From contig NC_084489.1 of the NCBI RefSeq assembly GCF_030035675.1, forward strand, positions 77,676,270 to 77,740,269: a stretch of 64,000 nt of DNA. The letters run 5' to 3'. The position numbers and the translations under genes are program-made. Each line of letters starts with the position of its first letter. Within the stretch, counting starts at the first letter, position 1. Source of the DNA: Rhineura floridana (lineage: Eukaryota; Chordata; Lepidosauria; Squamata; Rhineuridae). The notes beneath the pieces are model-generated. The model was not told where the DNA came from, made no database searches, and saw only the letters and a program-made list of their open reading frames with translations. Shown here piece by piece: positions 10,371 through 20,530 of the stretch.

Positions 10371-12995
10371 ACGCAGAGCTGCATGCCCCAGCTGTCTTGG
10401 TTAATAACTACAGATATATTCCCATACGGTTGCTTATGTAGCTGACCCTCAAAAGATCCCACGGCAGCAGATTCATGTTTGTTTGCTAAACTAGCAAGAG
10501 ATCCTCCAAGACAGTATGAGATGGTGCAGAGACAGAAAATACACACACACACACGGCCATTCTAGTAAAACACATAACATATAACACATGCGTTTTACAA
10601 TCATGCACAGTTTGGAATAAAGGGCTAGGAATATTTACACATTCACACAATACAAGAGCATCCATTGACAGGATGAAAGCAAACAAAGTGCCAGGGAAGT
10701 GTCAGGCAGGATGGAAGTTGAGCTTACCTTCTCCCTGAAGGTCTTGGCCTTTTCCCGGGGTTTTCCCACCCTGTCTGGCTCTGCTTCTTGCCAGGCACCC
10801 TGACCCCTGACAGCCACAGATTTCTCTGGGTCATCCAACGAGACCCGTAGCAATCCATGGCTGTCTGGACCTGACCTCCAAATAGGTCTGATTTGGCTCG
10901 GGAATCAGGAATCAGCCAAATCTGTTGTATAGCCCTACTGACTAAACCAAACAGCAAGCTTGTGAGTGGATACTATGTCCTAAACAAATAGAATCAATGA
11001 CTCCCTAGGATGCTAATGCTTATTTTCTGACTTACAATTTCATCTTATTTTGCACTGGTGACCTTTTGGTCCCCAAACACACGGGAACAGCCATGTGTCA
11101 CAAACATTTACCTGCGTATAAAGAAAAGCCTTTGGTGAGCACATCCTAGGGTACATTTGGAATTGCAGCAATTCATCCACGTGCAAATACAAAGTACTTG
11201 AATTGTGCAGGTTTTCCTAGGTGTGATCTCAGATTTCATCACATTTTTCTAATTAGGGAATTAATCTGATAAACAGCAAACTCATTCTCCAAGTATGGAT
11301 CCTTATGAAACCAAAACCACACCATCCACTCAAAAGAAGGGAGGTAACAGCAGGTGTGGGGAAATGCCAGTGTTTGCAGAAGTACAAAACAAAATCCCCA
11401 GAGGAAACAACAAAGTGGGAGGGAGCAAAAAGCAGCTCAATGAAAACTGAGCGTGCTCAGTGGGCACGGAATGTTGAATGAAGTGGAGAAGAAAACCAGG
11501 GAGGAGGGTAATGGAATGGAGTATCTTGGAAAAGGACATGGCTTGTTAGCTGGCTTGAATCCTGAACAAAGCAGTAACATTTGTTGCAGGTACCACTGAT
11601 CCAGGTAAAAAGAAAAGAACTAAAGTCCCCATTGATTTCAGGCAGAGGGTTAAGCATATGCTTAAGTCTCTCCCACTAAAATCAATATGTCTTAATACTT
11701 AGCACTTTCAAGACATGATCTTTACAACCCTGTAAAGTAAACCAGGATTAATATCCCCATAATAGCAGGTGGGGTGGCGATGAGGACAAAGGAGGAGAGA
11801 ACAATGACTACCTAGGCTACCAAGAGATTTCACAGTTGGGATGAAATATGAACCAAGGGCTTGTGAGCTCGCACACTTAGCCAGCATGCTACAATAGCCT
11901 TTGCATAAGACAAACAAGTCCCAGTGGCACACAACATCAGCATCTCACTGTTAGCCACTATGCTGAGGGCTAAAAGTGGCTGGCTGTAGCCAACGTTGGT
12001 CTGAGATGTTTTGGTGCCCAACACAGAGGAGCAAATGGAGCCTCTCCCTAAGTCAAGGTGCATCGTAAATAAGGCCAGCAGAAAATTCCACAAGCACCTC
12101 TCTCCCTACCTCCAGTACTAAAAACCCAATAACAACACATTATTATTGGCCACTTCACTCTTCCTAATGGTAGGGCCGACCCCATTTGCAACATGCTTGA
12201 GGGTGCTGCCCTATTCCAGAGAGCAGGCAGCCACACCTGATGAAAACTAACCTCCAGGGCTTTAGGTGTTACTGGAGTGATGGAGTTGCTCTTCCGGGAT
12301 CCAATGCGGAACTTGGCTGCCTTGTAGATTTTCCAGTAGACAAAAAGCACCACACAGAGAGGGAGGTAAAAAGCCCCAAAGGTAGAGAAGATGGTGTAAG
12401 AAGGCTCCTGGCTAACTTGGCATTCCTCCTTGCCCTCTGAGTAGGTCTCTCCCCAGCCAAAGATCACTGGAGCCAGGGAGATGATGGCTGAGAGAACCCA
12501 AGTCAGGGCAATCATAATGTTGGAGATGCGCCGACGGGTCCTCAGTGTATACTCCAGGTGCCGGGTGATGGACCAGTAGCGGTCCAGAGCAATGGCGGTG
12601 ACATTCCAGATACTGGCCGTGCAGCACAACACGTCGCAGGAGATCCACACCTGGCAGAGCAGCCGCCCCAGCCGCCAGCGCCGCCCAGACAACTCGTGGA
12701 CCAGACTGAGAGGCATCACCAGGGCAGCTACCATCACATCTGAGATGGCCATGGAGGCCACTAGGTTGTGGGGGACCCTGTGGAAGGTGCGGACACGCAA
12801 GATGGTTGCCAGGACCAGTACATTCCAAAGGAAGGTGGCAACCACCAACATAGCCAACAAAGTCAAGACAAGGACGCTAAAGATAGACAAGGACCCACTG
12901 ATGCCTGAATGGTCCACAAGAGAGGCAGAGCCTGTCCAGTTGGACTCTGCCGAAGTGGTAACAGAGAAGCAGGTGAAGTTGGGGCACCAATCCAT
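3554..12995 (-). CDS. HTR5A: 5-hydroxytryptamine (serotonin) receptor 5A, complete, two coding exons
   Basis: Rhodopsin-class G-protein-coupled receptor for serotonin in the neuronal plasma membrane; the family couples to Gi/o and lowers cAMP. Coding exons are 12995-12252 and 3886-3554 on the minus strand, joined in phase 0 with a GT donor and AG acceptor, giving 358 residues (human 357). Seen: N-glycosylation sites N6 and N19; seven hydrophobic segments; amine-binding D121 in TM3; DRY at 138-140; the likely disulphide pair C114 and C192; CWIP at 298-301 in TM6; NPLIY at 335-339 in TM7. The start has a good Kozak context (A at -3, G at +4). Third-loop and TM6-TM7 sequence matches mammalian 5-HT5A closely from memory, including the [16 protein letters not shown] stretch. 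The gene is divergent from PAXIP1 as in human. No break is visible, so it looks functional. Confidence 0.97.
4150..4278. mobile_element. hAT-like palindromic MITE
   Basis: Begins 'ggaacctttggctctacagatg' style and ends with its complement 'cagccaaaggttcc', with 'actcccatcagcc' and 'gatgggggttgtag' inside. It lies in the HTR5A intron. Confidence 0.65.
4680..4885 (+). mobile_element. L2-like LINE 3' tail
   Basis: T-rich run followed by 'taagctgccttgggg' and 'aaaggcggcctagaaataaa', then short ATAAC repeats. This layout is the shared 3' end of the L2/CR1-type tails in this window. 5' truncated. Confidence 0.6.
5020..5230 (-). mobile_element. tRNA-derived SINE, antisense
   Basis: On the minus strand the order is a tRNA-like head with A and B boxes (near 5220-5150), then a body ending in 'gatggaccaat...' type sequence. 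Same family as 17710-17895 and 55848-56040. Confidence 0.6.
6215..6395 (+). mobile_element. SINE-like repeat ('gacttatggcgaccctatg' family)
   Basis: Begins 'ccttcaagtcgattccgac' and continues through 'ggcccaaggtcacccagtg' to 'ccactacaccacactggc'. Related pieces lie at 7990-8060, 40488-40544 and 44228-44570. Confidence 0.7.
6550..7065 (+). mobile_element. L3/CR1-like LINE 3' region, decayed
   Basis: Pyrimidine-rich coding-like sequence followed by 'tgcctagcacaagagagatg' and 'aattaaatgttaaat', the tail style of L3-type elements. Similar to 53390-53770 in PAXIP1 intron 1. Confidence 0.45.
7565..8310 (+). mobile_element. About 600-bp interspersed repeat, copy 1, carrying a SINE insertion
   Basis: Aligns along its length with 38515-39085 (shared 'ccctgtttgtttaaactg', 'ctgacagattaggagggg', 'ggctggggctagactgg', 'gaatgctaggctctggtg'). 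A SINE-like piece at about 7987-8140 interrupts it relative to copy 2. GATTGG boxes and a TG-rich start suggest a solo LTR, but no internal domain or flanking duplication confirms this. Family unresolved. Confidence 0.55.
7987..8140 (+). mobile_element. SINE-like insertion inside the 600-bp repeat
   Basis: Starts with 'tatgtgccttcaagttgat' and 'gacttatggcaaccctatg'. Absent from the copy at 38515-39085. The repeat resumes after it with 'aagacttgctggg', close to the 'aggcttgcctg' before it, consistent with a decayed target duplication. Confidence 0.6.
8690..8840 (-). mobile_element. SINE 3' body fragment, antisense
   Basis: Shares 'aagaagagctctgctgaatcagacc' type sequence with 38288-38330 (written here in pieces). 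Decayed. Confidence 0.4.
8872..9259 (+). mobile_element. hAT-type MITE with exact 8-bp target-site duplication
   Basis: 388-bp non-autonomous element flanked by the exact octamer CATATAGC at 8864-8871 and 9260-9267, the duplication length of the hAT superfamily. Ends are CAGGGTGTAGTTG and a complement of (C/T)AGTAGTGTGGTC, a short imperfect TIR. The body carries several CCAAT/ATTGG boxes and an internal inverted CCAATCAGCATGAAAGG motif. Other copies: 16406-16853, 28825-29142, 34015-34560 in pieces, and 37292-37688. It lies in the HTR5A intron. Confidence 0.85.
9600..9745 (+). mobile_element. CR1/L2-like LINE 3' tail
   Basis: 'gctgccctgggctcctttgg' then 'gggatacaaatttaa' and an A-rich tail. 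5' truncated. Confidence 0.55.
10030..10250 (+). mobile_element. L2-like LINE 3' tail
   Basis: 'tttaccctggcctttaacac' coding-end remnant, T-rich run, 'tgacctggcctggaacctcag', then AATAAT tail. 5' truncated and diverged. Confidence 0.5.
10310..10372. repeat. Compound (CT)n(CA)n microsatellite
   Basis: About 17 CT units followed directly by about 12 CA units. ORFs reading SLSLSL or CVCVCV across it are artefacts. Confidence 0.95.
12252..12995 (-). CDS. HTR5A: HTR5A coding exon 1 (residues 1-248, TM1-TM5)
   Basis: 744 nt, 248 whole codons, starting at the ATG on 12995-12993. It ends at ALE followed by the donor GTTAGT. It encodes the extracellular N terminus, TM1 to TM5 and the first part of the third cytoplasmic loop. 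Reading through the donor adds 67 unrelated residues, which is intron sequence. The 5' UTR and transcription start cannot be fixed from sequence alone. Confidence 0.97.
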
Positions 12996-15180
12996 TGTGT
13001 GGGGACAAGCAGAGGAACGTTTCAGAAGGTGAGGCTGGTTGAGATGCTTCTTCTGATTTTAAAAGGTGTCCCTTTTTATCCCTAAAATAATATCATAGCT
13101 CTGAAAAGACCATAGTGCATTGGTCTTTTTTGACAGGAGGCAGAGCTCTTTATTCACCCCGCAGCTGATCAATTGTGTTTTAAACTAACCTTGGGCTCTT
13201 GTGACTTTGCATGGTTTGTCACCTGAGCTGGGAACTGTTTATAACGTCTTTGTTGCAAGGAAAGGCAGGGTTTTGTTTTTGATGCTGTCCTTTATTGCTT
13301 ATTGTTGATTTTAATTAGCATTTGTTGTATCTTTAATATTGTCTGGTTTGTAAACCACTCAGGGAATATTTTTTGATGGGTGGTTATATACCTTTAATGA
13401 ATGAATAATAATACTCCTGCAGACTCCAGAGCTCTGTCACAGTCCTGGTTTGCGAAGCATCAAGCGAAATCCACCTCTGAATCGGCTGCATCTGTAAATT
13501 GAACAAAAAGAACTGCATTAACAAGGATGCACATTCCATTTGAGGATGTCTCTTCTCTTGTTTTTCTGCAGCGTGTTTCCAATGTCAGGAAGTTAACACA
13601 TTGGTTACAGAAAGTTTAGCACAAAAGAGAAAGTGGGAGATCTGCCTTTGCTGTGATGGAAGCAGAAGAAAAATCCCTTGCAAGTACCAGCAGTCCTGGC
13701 TTTGTAGCCCCCACTTCCTCCACCTCCTCTTTGGACCAACCTTCGATTTAGTATTATCCACTCTATCCTTGGGCAGGTCCTGTCTTTACAGAAACAGACG
13801 TGAAGTCCTATTACACAATACAGAAAAATCCGCCTGAGCATGTGCAAAGTGCCTTTGCCACCTTCACCAGTGAGCAACCAACACCTGCCTAGGCATACTT
13901 AGAATTAAAGAGCCAGCCTCCATTTCAGGATAGACAAGAAGACTCCCCACCCAGGCCTGAGACCCATCAATTTACTTTAGAAACTAAACACAGATGCCAC
14001 CTCTCTTGATGTCATTCTGTGAATACTTTTTTTTTAAAGAAAAAAACACTCTGAAACATTAAAAGGTCAGAGCCTATGGTAGCTGCAGCTATCGCAATTT
14101 ATGTCAGACTAACTATACTGTCTCTCTTTCACCAGTGAGCATTTGTAATGCAATTGAGCATCCTTGCCAATGCAAATGTTATCTGTATTTTGCCTTACAA
14201 AGGGATTGAGGCAAGCACTGTTTCCCCTCAGGTGTGAAAATGTCCTCTTAGGAATCTCTTTGGTGTCATGTACAAAAGCAGCCTAAAGAATATGTTGGCT
14301 GCTACTTTCTCCAGATCTCTACAGCATTTGGAAAGTGTTGCTGGAATGGCTGAAGTCTAGGGAGGAGACAAAAAGTTTCTCCAGGGAATATTACAAATGC
14401 AGGGTGCTTCCAGGTGTGTGTTTATTATGGGAGCTTGTGTTCCCCATGCATGCAAGTTTTTTGCAGTGCCCATATGATGTCCTTATCATCAAATTTAATC
14501 TGGATTAATTTAATCTGGATTTACCGTTCCCAGTGAAAATCCAGTAAATTAAAAGAAACTGTTACCAACACTGATCTGAACAGCTTGTTTACATATTAAA
14601 TCCATCTCTGGAAGCCCCACATTCCTACAAAATGACCTGGGCTGTGGTAGGATCCTAGGAGGGAGATGTGATTAGGCAACCATGCCATGAGATGTTGATG
14701 GGGTGGCATCATGCAAGATTCCCTGGTATGAAATGAAGGAGATTGTACACATAGAGAAATACAAGCACACATTCTAACCTAACTGTCAACCTCCTCAGAG
14801 CTCTGCAAACTGAGCCAACTTACTCACCAAGCGTGCTGTAGCACCTTGGACAGCTCTTTGAAAGTTCAGACTCAAACCTGATTCCACTGCCCCAGTGACA
14901 TTGGCCATCAGCCGCCACTGCCTCTCTCTCAAGGGGCGCATCACCATGGCCAAGAGCCCCTCTGGAAAAGAGGTGCACTTAACAGCTGCACCGATGCGAT
15001 TAACCCCTCCATCACCGCCCTTGAAGTTTCATCAAGCAAGGAGGCTTTTCTAGGGGCAGTCTGACAGGCAGTGCTTTAAAGATTAACCGTGAACTTTAGA
15101 GCCCATCTGACTGAACTGGATACATCTCCGGAGAAGAGGGACGCCAGCCCACCAAAGCTTTCCCCATTACCTCTGGAGGA
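12996..15180. promoter_or_regulatory. Sequence upstream of HTR5A; promoter not resolved
   Basis: Should contain the 5' UTR and possibly a proximal promoter. I see no convincing TATA box. A LINE 3' tail occupies about 13255-13415 ('aaccactcagggaatatttt', ATGAATAAT tail). The remainder to 15180 shows no gene. Confidence 0.4.
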
Positions 15181-15184
15181 AGCG

Positions 15185-16280
15185 CCCTCCCGGGCGTCTT
15201 TATTCTGAAGTAAGCCTCGCTGCGTTCCGTCGGATGGGAACCGCGTCACAGCGCAGCCCGAAGCATTTTCTCGGAAGTAAGCCCCACTGAGGTGTTTAGG
15301 ATTGCAGTTTAACAGCCCGGCCCGAACTATCTGCTCAGAAGTCAGTCAGTTCTCATGAATTCAGTGGGGCTTACTCTCAGATAAGTGGAGTTAAGACGTC
15401 GTCGAAGGCGCCATGCTCTCTCCGGAGGAAGGTCCCACTGAGTTCAGCGGGGCTTGTTCCCGGGAAAGTGCACGGGGTTCCGCAATCCGAGGAGCAAGCC
15501 CCAAGTTAATCTCTCTGCAGACGGAGGCTAGCGCTGTGACGCGGCTCTCTCTCTCTCCCCCCCCCCCCCGCGATTTGGGCATCCCCCGATCTAGGGGAAA
15601 GCAATACCTGCCGGGGCTCCCGCGACAGTTCCAGCGGCTTCGGGCTCGAAGAGAAGCCGCCTTCCTCCTCCTCCTCCGAGGCAGCTTGCTGGCTCCAAGC
15701 CGAGGGAAGAGCGCCGAAGGCGAGGAAGAGTCCGCCGACGTCGAGACGCGTCCATCAGCTGACGGCGCCCGCTGCCCTTCCCGGTCCCGTTTCCAGGCGA
15801 ACGGACCGAGCCCCCGCCTGGCGCGGGCAGAGGGCGCCTTGTCCCCGGCGGGCTTTCTTCCGTTGTCCACGCCTTTCTCGGCGCTCCGGCGCCCGCCTCG
15901 CCTGCCTCCTCTCCCCCGCCGTCTGCCAGGGGACAGGCAGAGGGAAAAGTCTCCGCCGGCGCCCGCGGGGGCGAAACGAAGCCCGCCTTCAGTCTTCCCG
16001 CCCGCCTCCCGTGCTCGGCTCGGGAGACTCCGGCGCGTCTGCCAGAGCCTGCCGCCACCCTTCGGCATAGCAAGCTGCCTCACACGAAGTCAAAGCTCGG
16101 GCCCGCTACGCTCAGGATCGGTCCCTTCACCAGCTGGGCAGGAGACAGTCCCAGCCCTACCTGAGAATGCGGGGGGTTGAAGCGGGGCCTTCTCACGCCC
16201 GACCCCGAAGCTACCGTCCTTCGCCGACGTTCAGCTCTTCCGGCCCTCCCTTTCCTTCTACGCCTACGGCCAGACATCAG
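15185..16280. promoter_or_regulatory. CpG island upstream of HTR5A
   Basis: Dense CpG and very high G+C, sharply bounded by AT-rich sequence on both sides. It lies 2.4-3.3 kb upstream of the HTR5A start codon. Likely a promoter: either a distal noncoding first exon of HTR5A or the start of an antisense transcript (human has HTR5A-AS1). Overlapping long ORFs on both strands (15413-16180 plus, 15391-16083 minus) are R/P/G-rich and expected by chance in stop-poor GC-rich DNA. Confidence 0.75.
15195..15495. repeat. Four diverged copies of a short palindromic repeat at the CpG island edge
   Basis: Units near 15204, 15270, 15345 and 15415 share 'gaagtaagcc', 'cccactgag', 'cagtggggcttact' and 'ggattgcag'. 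The same unit occurs at 23140-23360. The copy at 15415 is CpG-enriched compared with the others. Confidence 0.55.
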
Positions 16281-16405
16281 TCCCTACTCTGGATAAAATG
16301 GTAACTCTGCTGTTATTGCAGTCTTGTAAAAAGAAAGTTTCTAGCTCTCATGACTGCAGAAGGAGGAGGGGGGAATGAGGTCGCACTCTCAAAATGAGGG
16401 CCAGC

Positions 16406-16853
16406 CAGTAGTGCCCTGGCAAATTCAGAAGTGCAGGGTCCCTTCATGATAATCACAGCTACACCCCCTCATGGCCACACCCCTCCTAAGATTATACAGC
16501 CTAATATTATAGAATAACCTGGCCAGGCTTTGATACTTTCCACTTCTCTATCCTTGTTAAGGCCTTCTCTCACAACAGATGTTCCTCAGAGCCAATCACA
16601 GGAAAGGGGAGTGTGTTGACTACAGAGAAGAGGCTTCTCAGTGGCTGACTCACCTCCTTTCACTCTGATTGGCTCCAATCAGCAGGAAAGGACAAGGAAG
16701 TATGCTAGAAGACTCTTCTCAGTGGCTAACTGATTATCCTTTCATGGTGATTGGCTCATAGGATGCTGGAGACATAGGACCCTGCTGGGACTCTGCTCCC
16801 CAAAAAGTAAAGGGTTTGAGACCGCCCCAAGACCCTAGACAACTACATCCCTG
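16406..16853 (-). mobile_element. hAT-type MITE, second copy
   Basis: Begins CAGTAGTG on the plus strand and ends in CTACATCCCTG. Matches 8872-9259 in reverse, including 'attcagaagtgcaggg', three CCAAT boxes and the closing 'ccctagacaactacatccc' region. Flanking octamers are no longer identical. Confidence 0.75.
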
Positions 16854-16974
16854 GGTGCCATCCTTCTGAAGTGTTGGATTGTATGAGGTTCAACTCTAAC
16901 TTGGTGGGTTGAAGCTGCATGGGGTTAAAAAGGGTAGCTAGGGAGGAGATCTCTTTGTTGCTAGGCTATACCTG

Positions 16975-17245
16975 TCCTTTGATCCTTGCAATCTCTCCCC
17001 CTCCTGCTAGACTGATATGCAAAGGATGTTGATCCCAGTTCCTTCTTCTCTCGCGAGATGGGAGCAGACAACTTTCCTTTGTCTCTCCCTCTCAACCAGC
17101 ATGAGAGCTACACTGGGACCAGTGCAGACTGCTCCAACATAGCTAGTTAGCTAGATATAGGACTCTTTCCTATCAAGCATGTACTTCCAGAATAAAGTAG
17201 TTCTTTCTTATTTTAAAGCCTAAAGTCTCTGTCTGACTAATTTGC
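16975..17245 (+). mobile_element. LTR-like fossil fragment, second copy
   Basis: Related to 2460-2760, with 'ctagttagctag', AATAAAGTAG and 'ttcttattttaaagcc'. Probably the end of an old LTR. No internal region beside it. Broken and old. Confidence 0.35.
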
Positions 17246-17709
17246 AGGGAAGGTAGAATCGTAGCAAAGATTCAGACACACACACACAAGCTCACTCAAT
17301 ATGCTCTGCTCTGCTACGCAACTCAATAGAATTCCGACATGAAGTGTCTGAAGTTCTAGCACTAGTTACTTCATGCTAGAGATACTGTGATCCGATGAAG
17401 ATGACACCTTTAAAAAAAAACTATCAGATTTTTCTACCTTCTTTCAATGTAAAATTACAAGGGCAGTTTACAAACTAACACACACACAGACAGAGTCATC
17501 ACAATAGTACAACAATTCTGCAACGGGCACCACAAAAGCAACAATACATTTATCAAATGATAAAACTCTTCAGGTGGTAAAGGCGAGAGAAAATCAAAAG
17601 GTCTTTGCCTGGCACTAGAAAGATATGGGTGTCAGAGAGACCTCCCTTGAGAGAGAAGGCCATAAATGGGTCACCATATCAGGAATGGGTCTCTCCTCAT
17701 CATCACCAC

Positions 17710-17895
17710 TGAAGATGGTGGGGCACTTGGAGAAGATCCTCTGAAGTCATAAAGCAGGAGACCCTCTGCTTCATACCAAATCTATCTAGGTCAACAATGA
17801 CTGGAAGTGCCTCCCCCGGGGTTTCGGGGGGATGTTCCCAGCCGTACCTGGGATCTTCAGCATAAAGATCACTGAGCTATGGCCCCTCCCCAAGA
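17710..17895 (-). mobile_element. tRNA-derived SINE, antisense, decayed
   Basis: Minus-strand reading gives 'ccatagctcagtgatc' as a tRNA-like A-box head near 17882, then a B-box-like region near 17850. Same family as 55848-56040. Confidence 0.5.
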
Positions 17896-18224
17896 CCATT
17901 GCCATAAAGGTCCAGGAAAGCAGCAGTTCCTGCATGCAAGGAAGCCAATTGCACAGCATTGTTTAATATTTTTAATTCACCACAAATAAAATGCACAATA
18001 AAACAATCCTATTAAAATAGCATATCAGTCAAAACAGGAGACTCAGGTCAAGGGAATGCCTGTGTAAAGAGTTGCGTCTTCAAAAGCTGGTGGGATGCCA
18101 TCACAAATGGGACCTCATGTACTTCAGCAAGCAGATGAAAGGTGAGTGAGGTCAAGTCATCCCCCACCCATTCCTGTAGGACCCAAACTCCCATTTCTGG
18201 TCATGCTCTATGCAGTGAACAACT

Positions 18225-18300
18225 AGATCAGGGAAGGGGAACCTGCGGCCCTCTGAAGGCAGTTGGACGCCAGCTCCCATCAGCCCTAGCCATCAGTTAC
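18225..18300 (+). mobile_element. Truncated hAT-like palindromic MITE
   Basis: 'ggggaacctgcggccctctg' and 'agctcccatcagccctagcc' match the left half of the family member at 25740-25870. Confidence 0.5.
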
Positions 18301-19390
18301 CAGTCCCTGGTCTTGGCCCTGCAAACCTCTCCACCAATTGCTGATGCTGCCTGAAGCAGCCAGTCCATTACACGTAGCACTAGTAACACATATCTGTGGT
18401 TATACCACACATCTGGGGACATTGACTCTTGTGTACAATTCAGCACGCTGAGAATCTCCAGTTTTGTTTTCTATTAAGAGAACAAGTAGAATCTTGCCCT
18501 TAAGTGGGGATGTAAGATTGGCATGGAATAAGGAGCACTAGTGCAGGGATTTCATTGGCTAGAGGATAGGGCTGCGCTGGCCTGGATTGGAAAGGTCCTT
18601 ATAGTTCTACCACCAGTGGAAGAAGCACAATTAATCAAGCAAAGTAAACCTGATAGATGCTAATTGTTTAATTTGCATTATGTATACAGGCCAGAGAAGT
18701 TTCCTTGGAAGTTTTGATTTTCTCATGTATACATGACAATGGCCTTATCGTTTGAGAAAATGAATGATATGGTATTTAGAATCTAGTTATTTTCTAAATT
18801 GAAGTCAATAAGATGCTGAAGCACACAAATTCCTATCAGGAATGAATGCTATGAATGTTTTGCCCTGTGTATGATTAATAGTTGGGTTGGATTTTTTTTT
18901 AAAATGCGTTTTTGGTGTTTTGTAATTTGTTTTGTTTAGATTGCTCCGAGCATTCTAAAACATTTTATAAATACATTTGATAAATAATAATCCTTGAAAT
19001 GCAGCAAGAAATTATTGTCTATTAAGATTAGGTATTTGTACATGATTTCTTTGGGTAAGGTGATGTTGTCAGAACCAACTCTGGAATCTGCCAAGGAGAC
19101 AGATGGCACTAATGACAAAAAAAACTGATGGCACTCTAAAACTCAATTACCATTGATTTGGGGGAGCCTTTCTTCTTAATGCCAAGGTGTGGGACTGATT
19201 TGTTTACTGCCAAGTTTTTGGCACCTTAGAGGACAACTAGCAACTGAGCCAGTAAACAACCGAGATCATGAAAGATGATTAATTTGAGAAGATCAAAGGG
19301 GGAGGCAGATATACAGGTGCTTTGTTAACCTCATTCTCAGTTATCTTAACAATGCTTTGAACCTGATTCTTTCATAGGCTTAATTGGACA
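18301..19390. other. Gene-free stretch, no clear repeat
   Basis: AT-rich sequence without a recognisable gene. The stretch at about 18640-18790 looks non-repetitive and could be conserved noncoding DNA, which cannot be judged from one sequence. Confidence 0.3.
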
Positions 19391-19394
19391 TCTA

Positions 19395-19932
19395 TTGCAA
19401 CTGGTACAGAATGCTGCAGCACGCCTGATTAAAGGCAGCTGCCAGTGAGATCACATCACTCCAGTGCTAAAAGAGTTGCACTGGTTACCAGTTGCTTGCC
19501 AGGCCCAATTCAAGGTGCTGGTTTTGACCTTTAAATCCCTACACGGTTTCACCCCAGTCTATCTGAAGGAGCGCCTCCAGCATCATCAGCTATGCCGCCC
19601 AACAAGATCAGTCTCAAAAGACCTTCTCTCCATCCCATCAGTCAAAACAGCCAGACTGGTGAAGACTAGGGAGAGGGCTTTTTCAATTGTGGCCCCCACC
19701 CTGTGGAACTCCCTCCCAAATGATCTCCACCATGCCCCTTCTATGATGAGCTTCCGCCAGGCCTTGAAGACCTGGCTCTTCAGGCAGGCGTTTGGGGTGG
19801 GCTAGGTTTTATGATTGTTGTTGAGATTTTTAATGTTTTAATGTATTTGTATGTTTTTATTTTGTACGTCACCCAGAGTGGCTGGACAACCAGCCAGATT
19901 GGCGACTAATAAATAAATAAATAAATAAATAA
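19395..19932 (+). mobile_element. L2-clade LINE, 3' end of the RT ORF plus tail
   Basis: 5'-truncated copy. Encodes the C-terminal block LKELHWLPVACQAQFKVL and ALKTWLFRQAFG, ending with 'gtcacccagagtggctgg' and (AATA)n. Strongly similar to the 3' end of the element at 40545-44227. Confidence 0.85.
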
Positions 19933-20039
19933 AATATTTTATGCCATTAGAAGCTTTTCTTTTTGTCCAATTGTGACAACTATGTACTTTGATTTTAGAA
20001 GGAATTTTGTAAAACTGTTTCTTCCATCATTTCAAACGT

Positions 20040-20530
20040 TACTGGTCTCCGCACTTCAAGAAGGATGCAGACAAAGTGGAACAGGTTCAGAGGAGGGCAA
20101 CAAGGATGATCAGGGGACTGGAAACAAAACCCTATGAGGAGAGACTGAAAGAACTGGGGATGTTTAGCCTGGAGAAGAGAAGACTGAGGGGAGATATGAT
20201 AGCACTCTTCAAGTACATGAAAGGTTGTCACATAGAGGAGGGCTGGGATCTCTTCTTGGTCGTCCCAGAGTGCAGGACATGGAATAATGGGCTCAAGTTG
20301 CAGGAAGCCAGATTTCAACTGGACATCAGGAAAAACTTCCTAACTGTTAGAGCCATACGACAATGGAATCAATTACCTATAGAGGTAGTGGGCTCTCCGA
20401 CACTGGAGGTATTCAAGAGGCAGCTGGACAGCCATCTGTTGGGAATGCTTTGATTTGGATTCCTGCATTGTGCAGGGGGTTGGACTTGATGGCCTTATAG
20501 GCCCCTTCCAACTCTACTATTCTATGATTC
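20040..20530 (+). mobile_element. CR1 LINE 3' end
   Basis: Encodes the CR1 C-terminal block VEQVQRRATRMI, YEERLKELGMFSLEKRRLRG and WNQLP. It ends with 'ggttggacttgatggcc', 'cccttccaactctac' and the ATTCTATG octamer repeats that define CR1 tails. 5' truncated, with the C-terminal frame still open for 125 codons, so comparatively young. Confidence 0.92.

Noticed and set aside
12048-12251. Extension of HTR5A exon 1 to a 315-residue protein
   Set aside because: This reads through a good GT donor into intron. The extension bears no resemblance to the receptor, and the correct exon 2 with TM6 and TM7 is present in phase.
15391-16180. Two overlapping long ORFs (255 codons plus, 230 codons minus) in GC-rich DNA
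   Set aside because: Both strands are open because stop codons are rare in CpG-rich sequence. Composition is R/P/G/S-rich with no domain, and both end at arbitrary points of the island.
19464-20453. Two ORFs of 113 and 125 codons as a gene cluster
   Set aside because: They are 3' ends of two different LINEs (L2-type and CR1), each followed by its typical tail.
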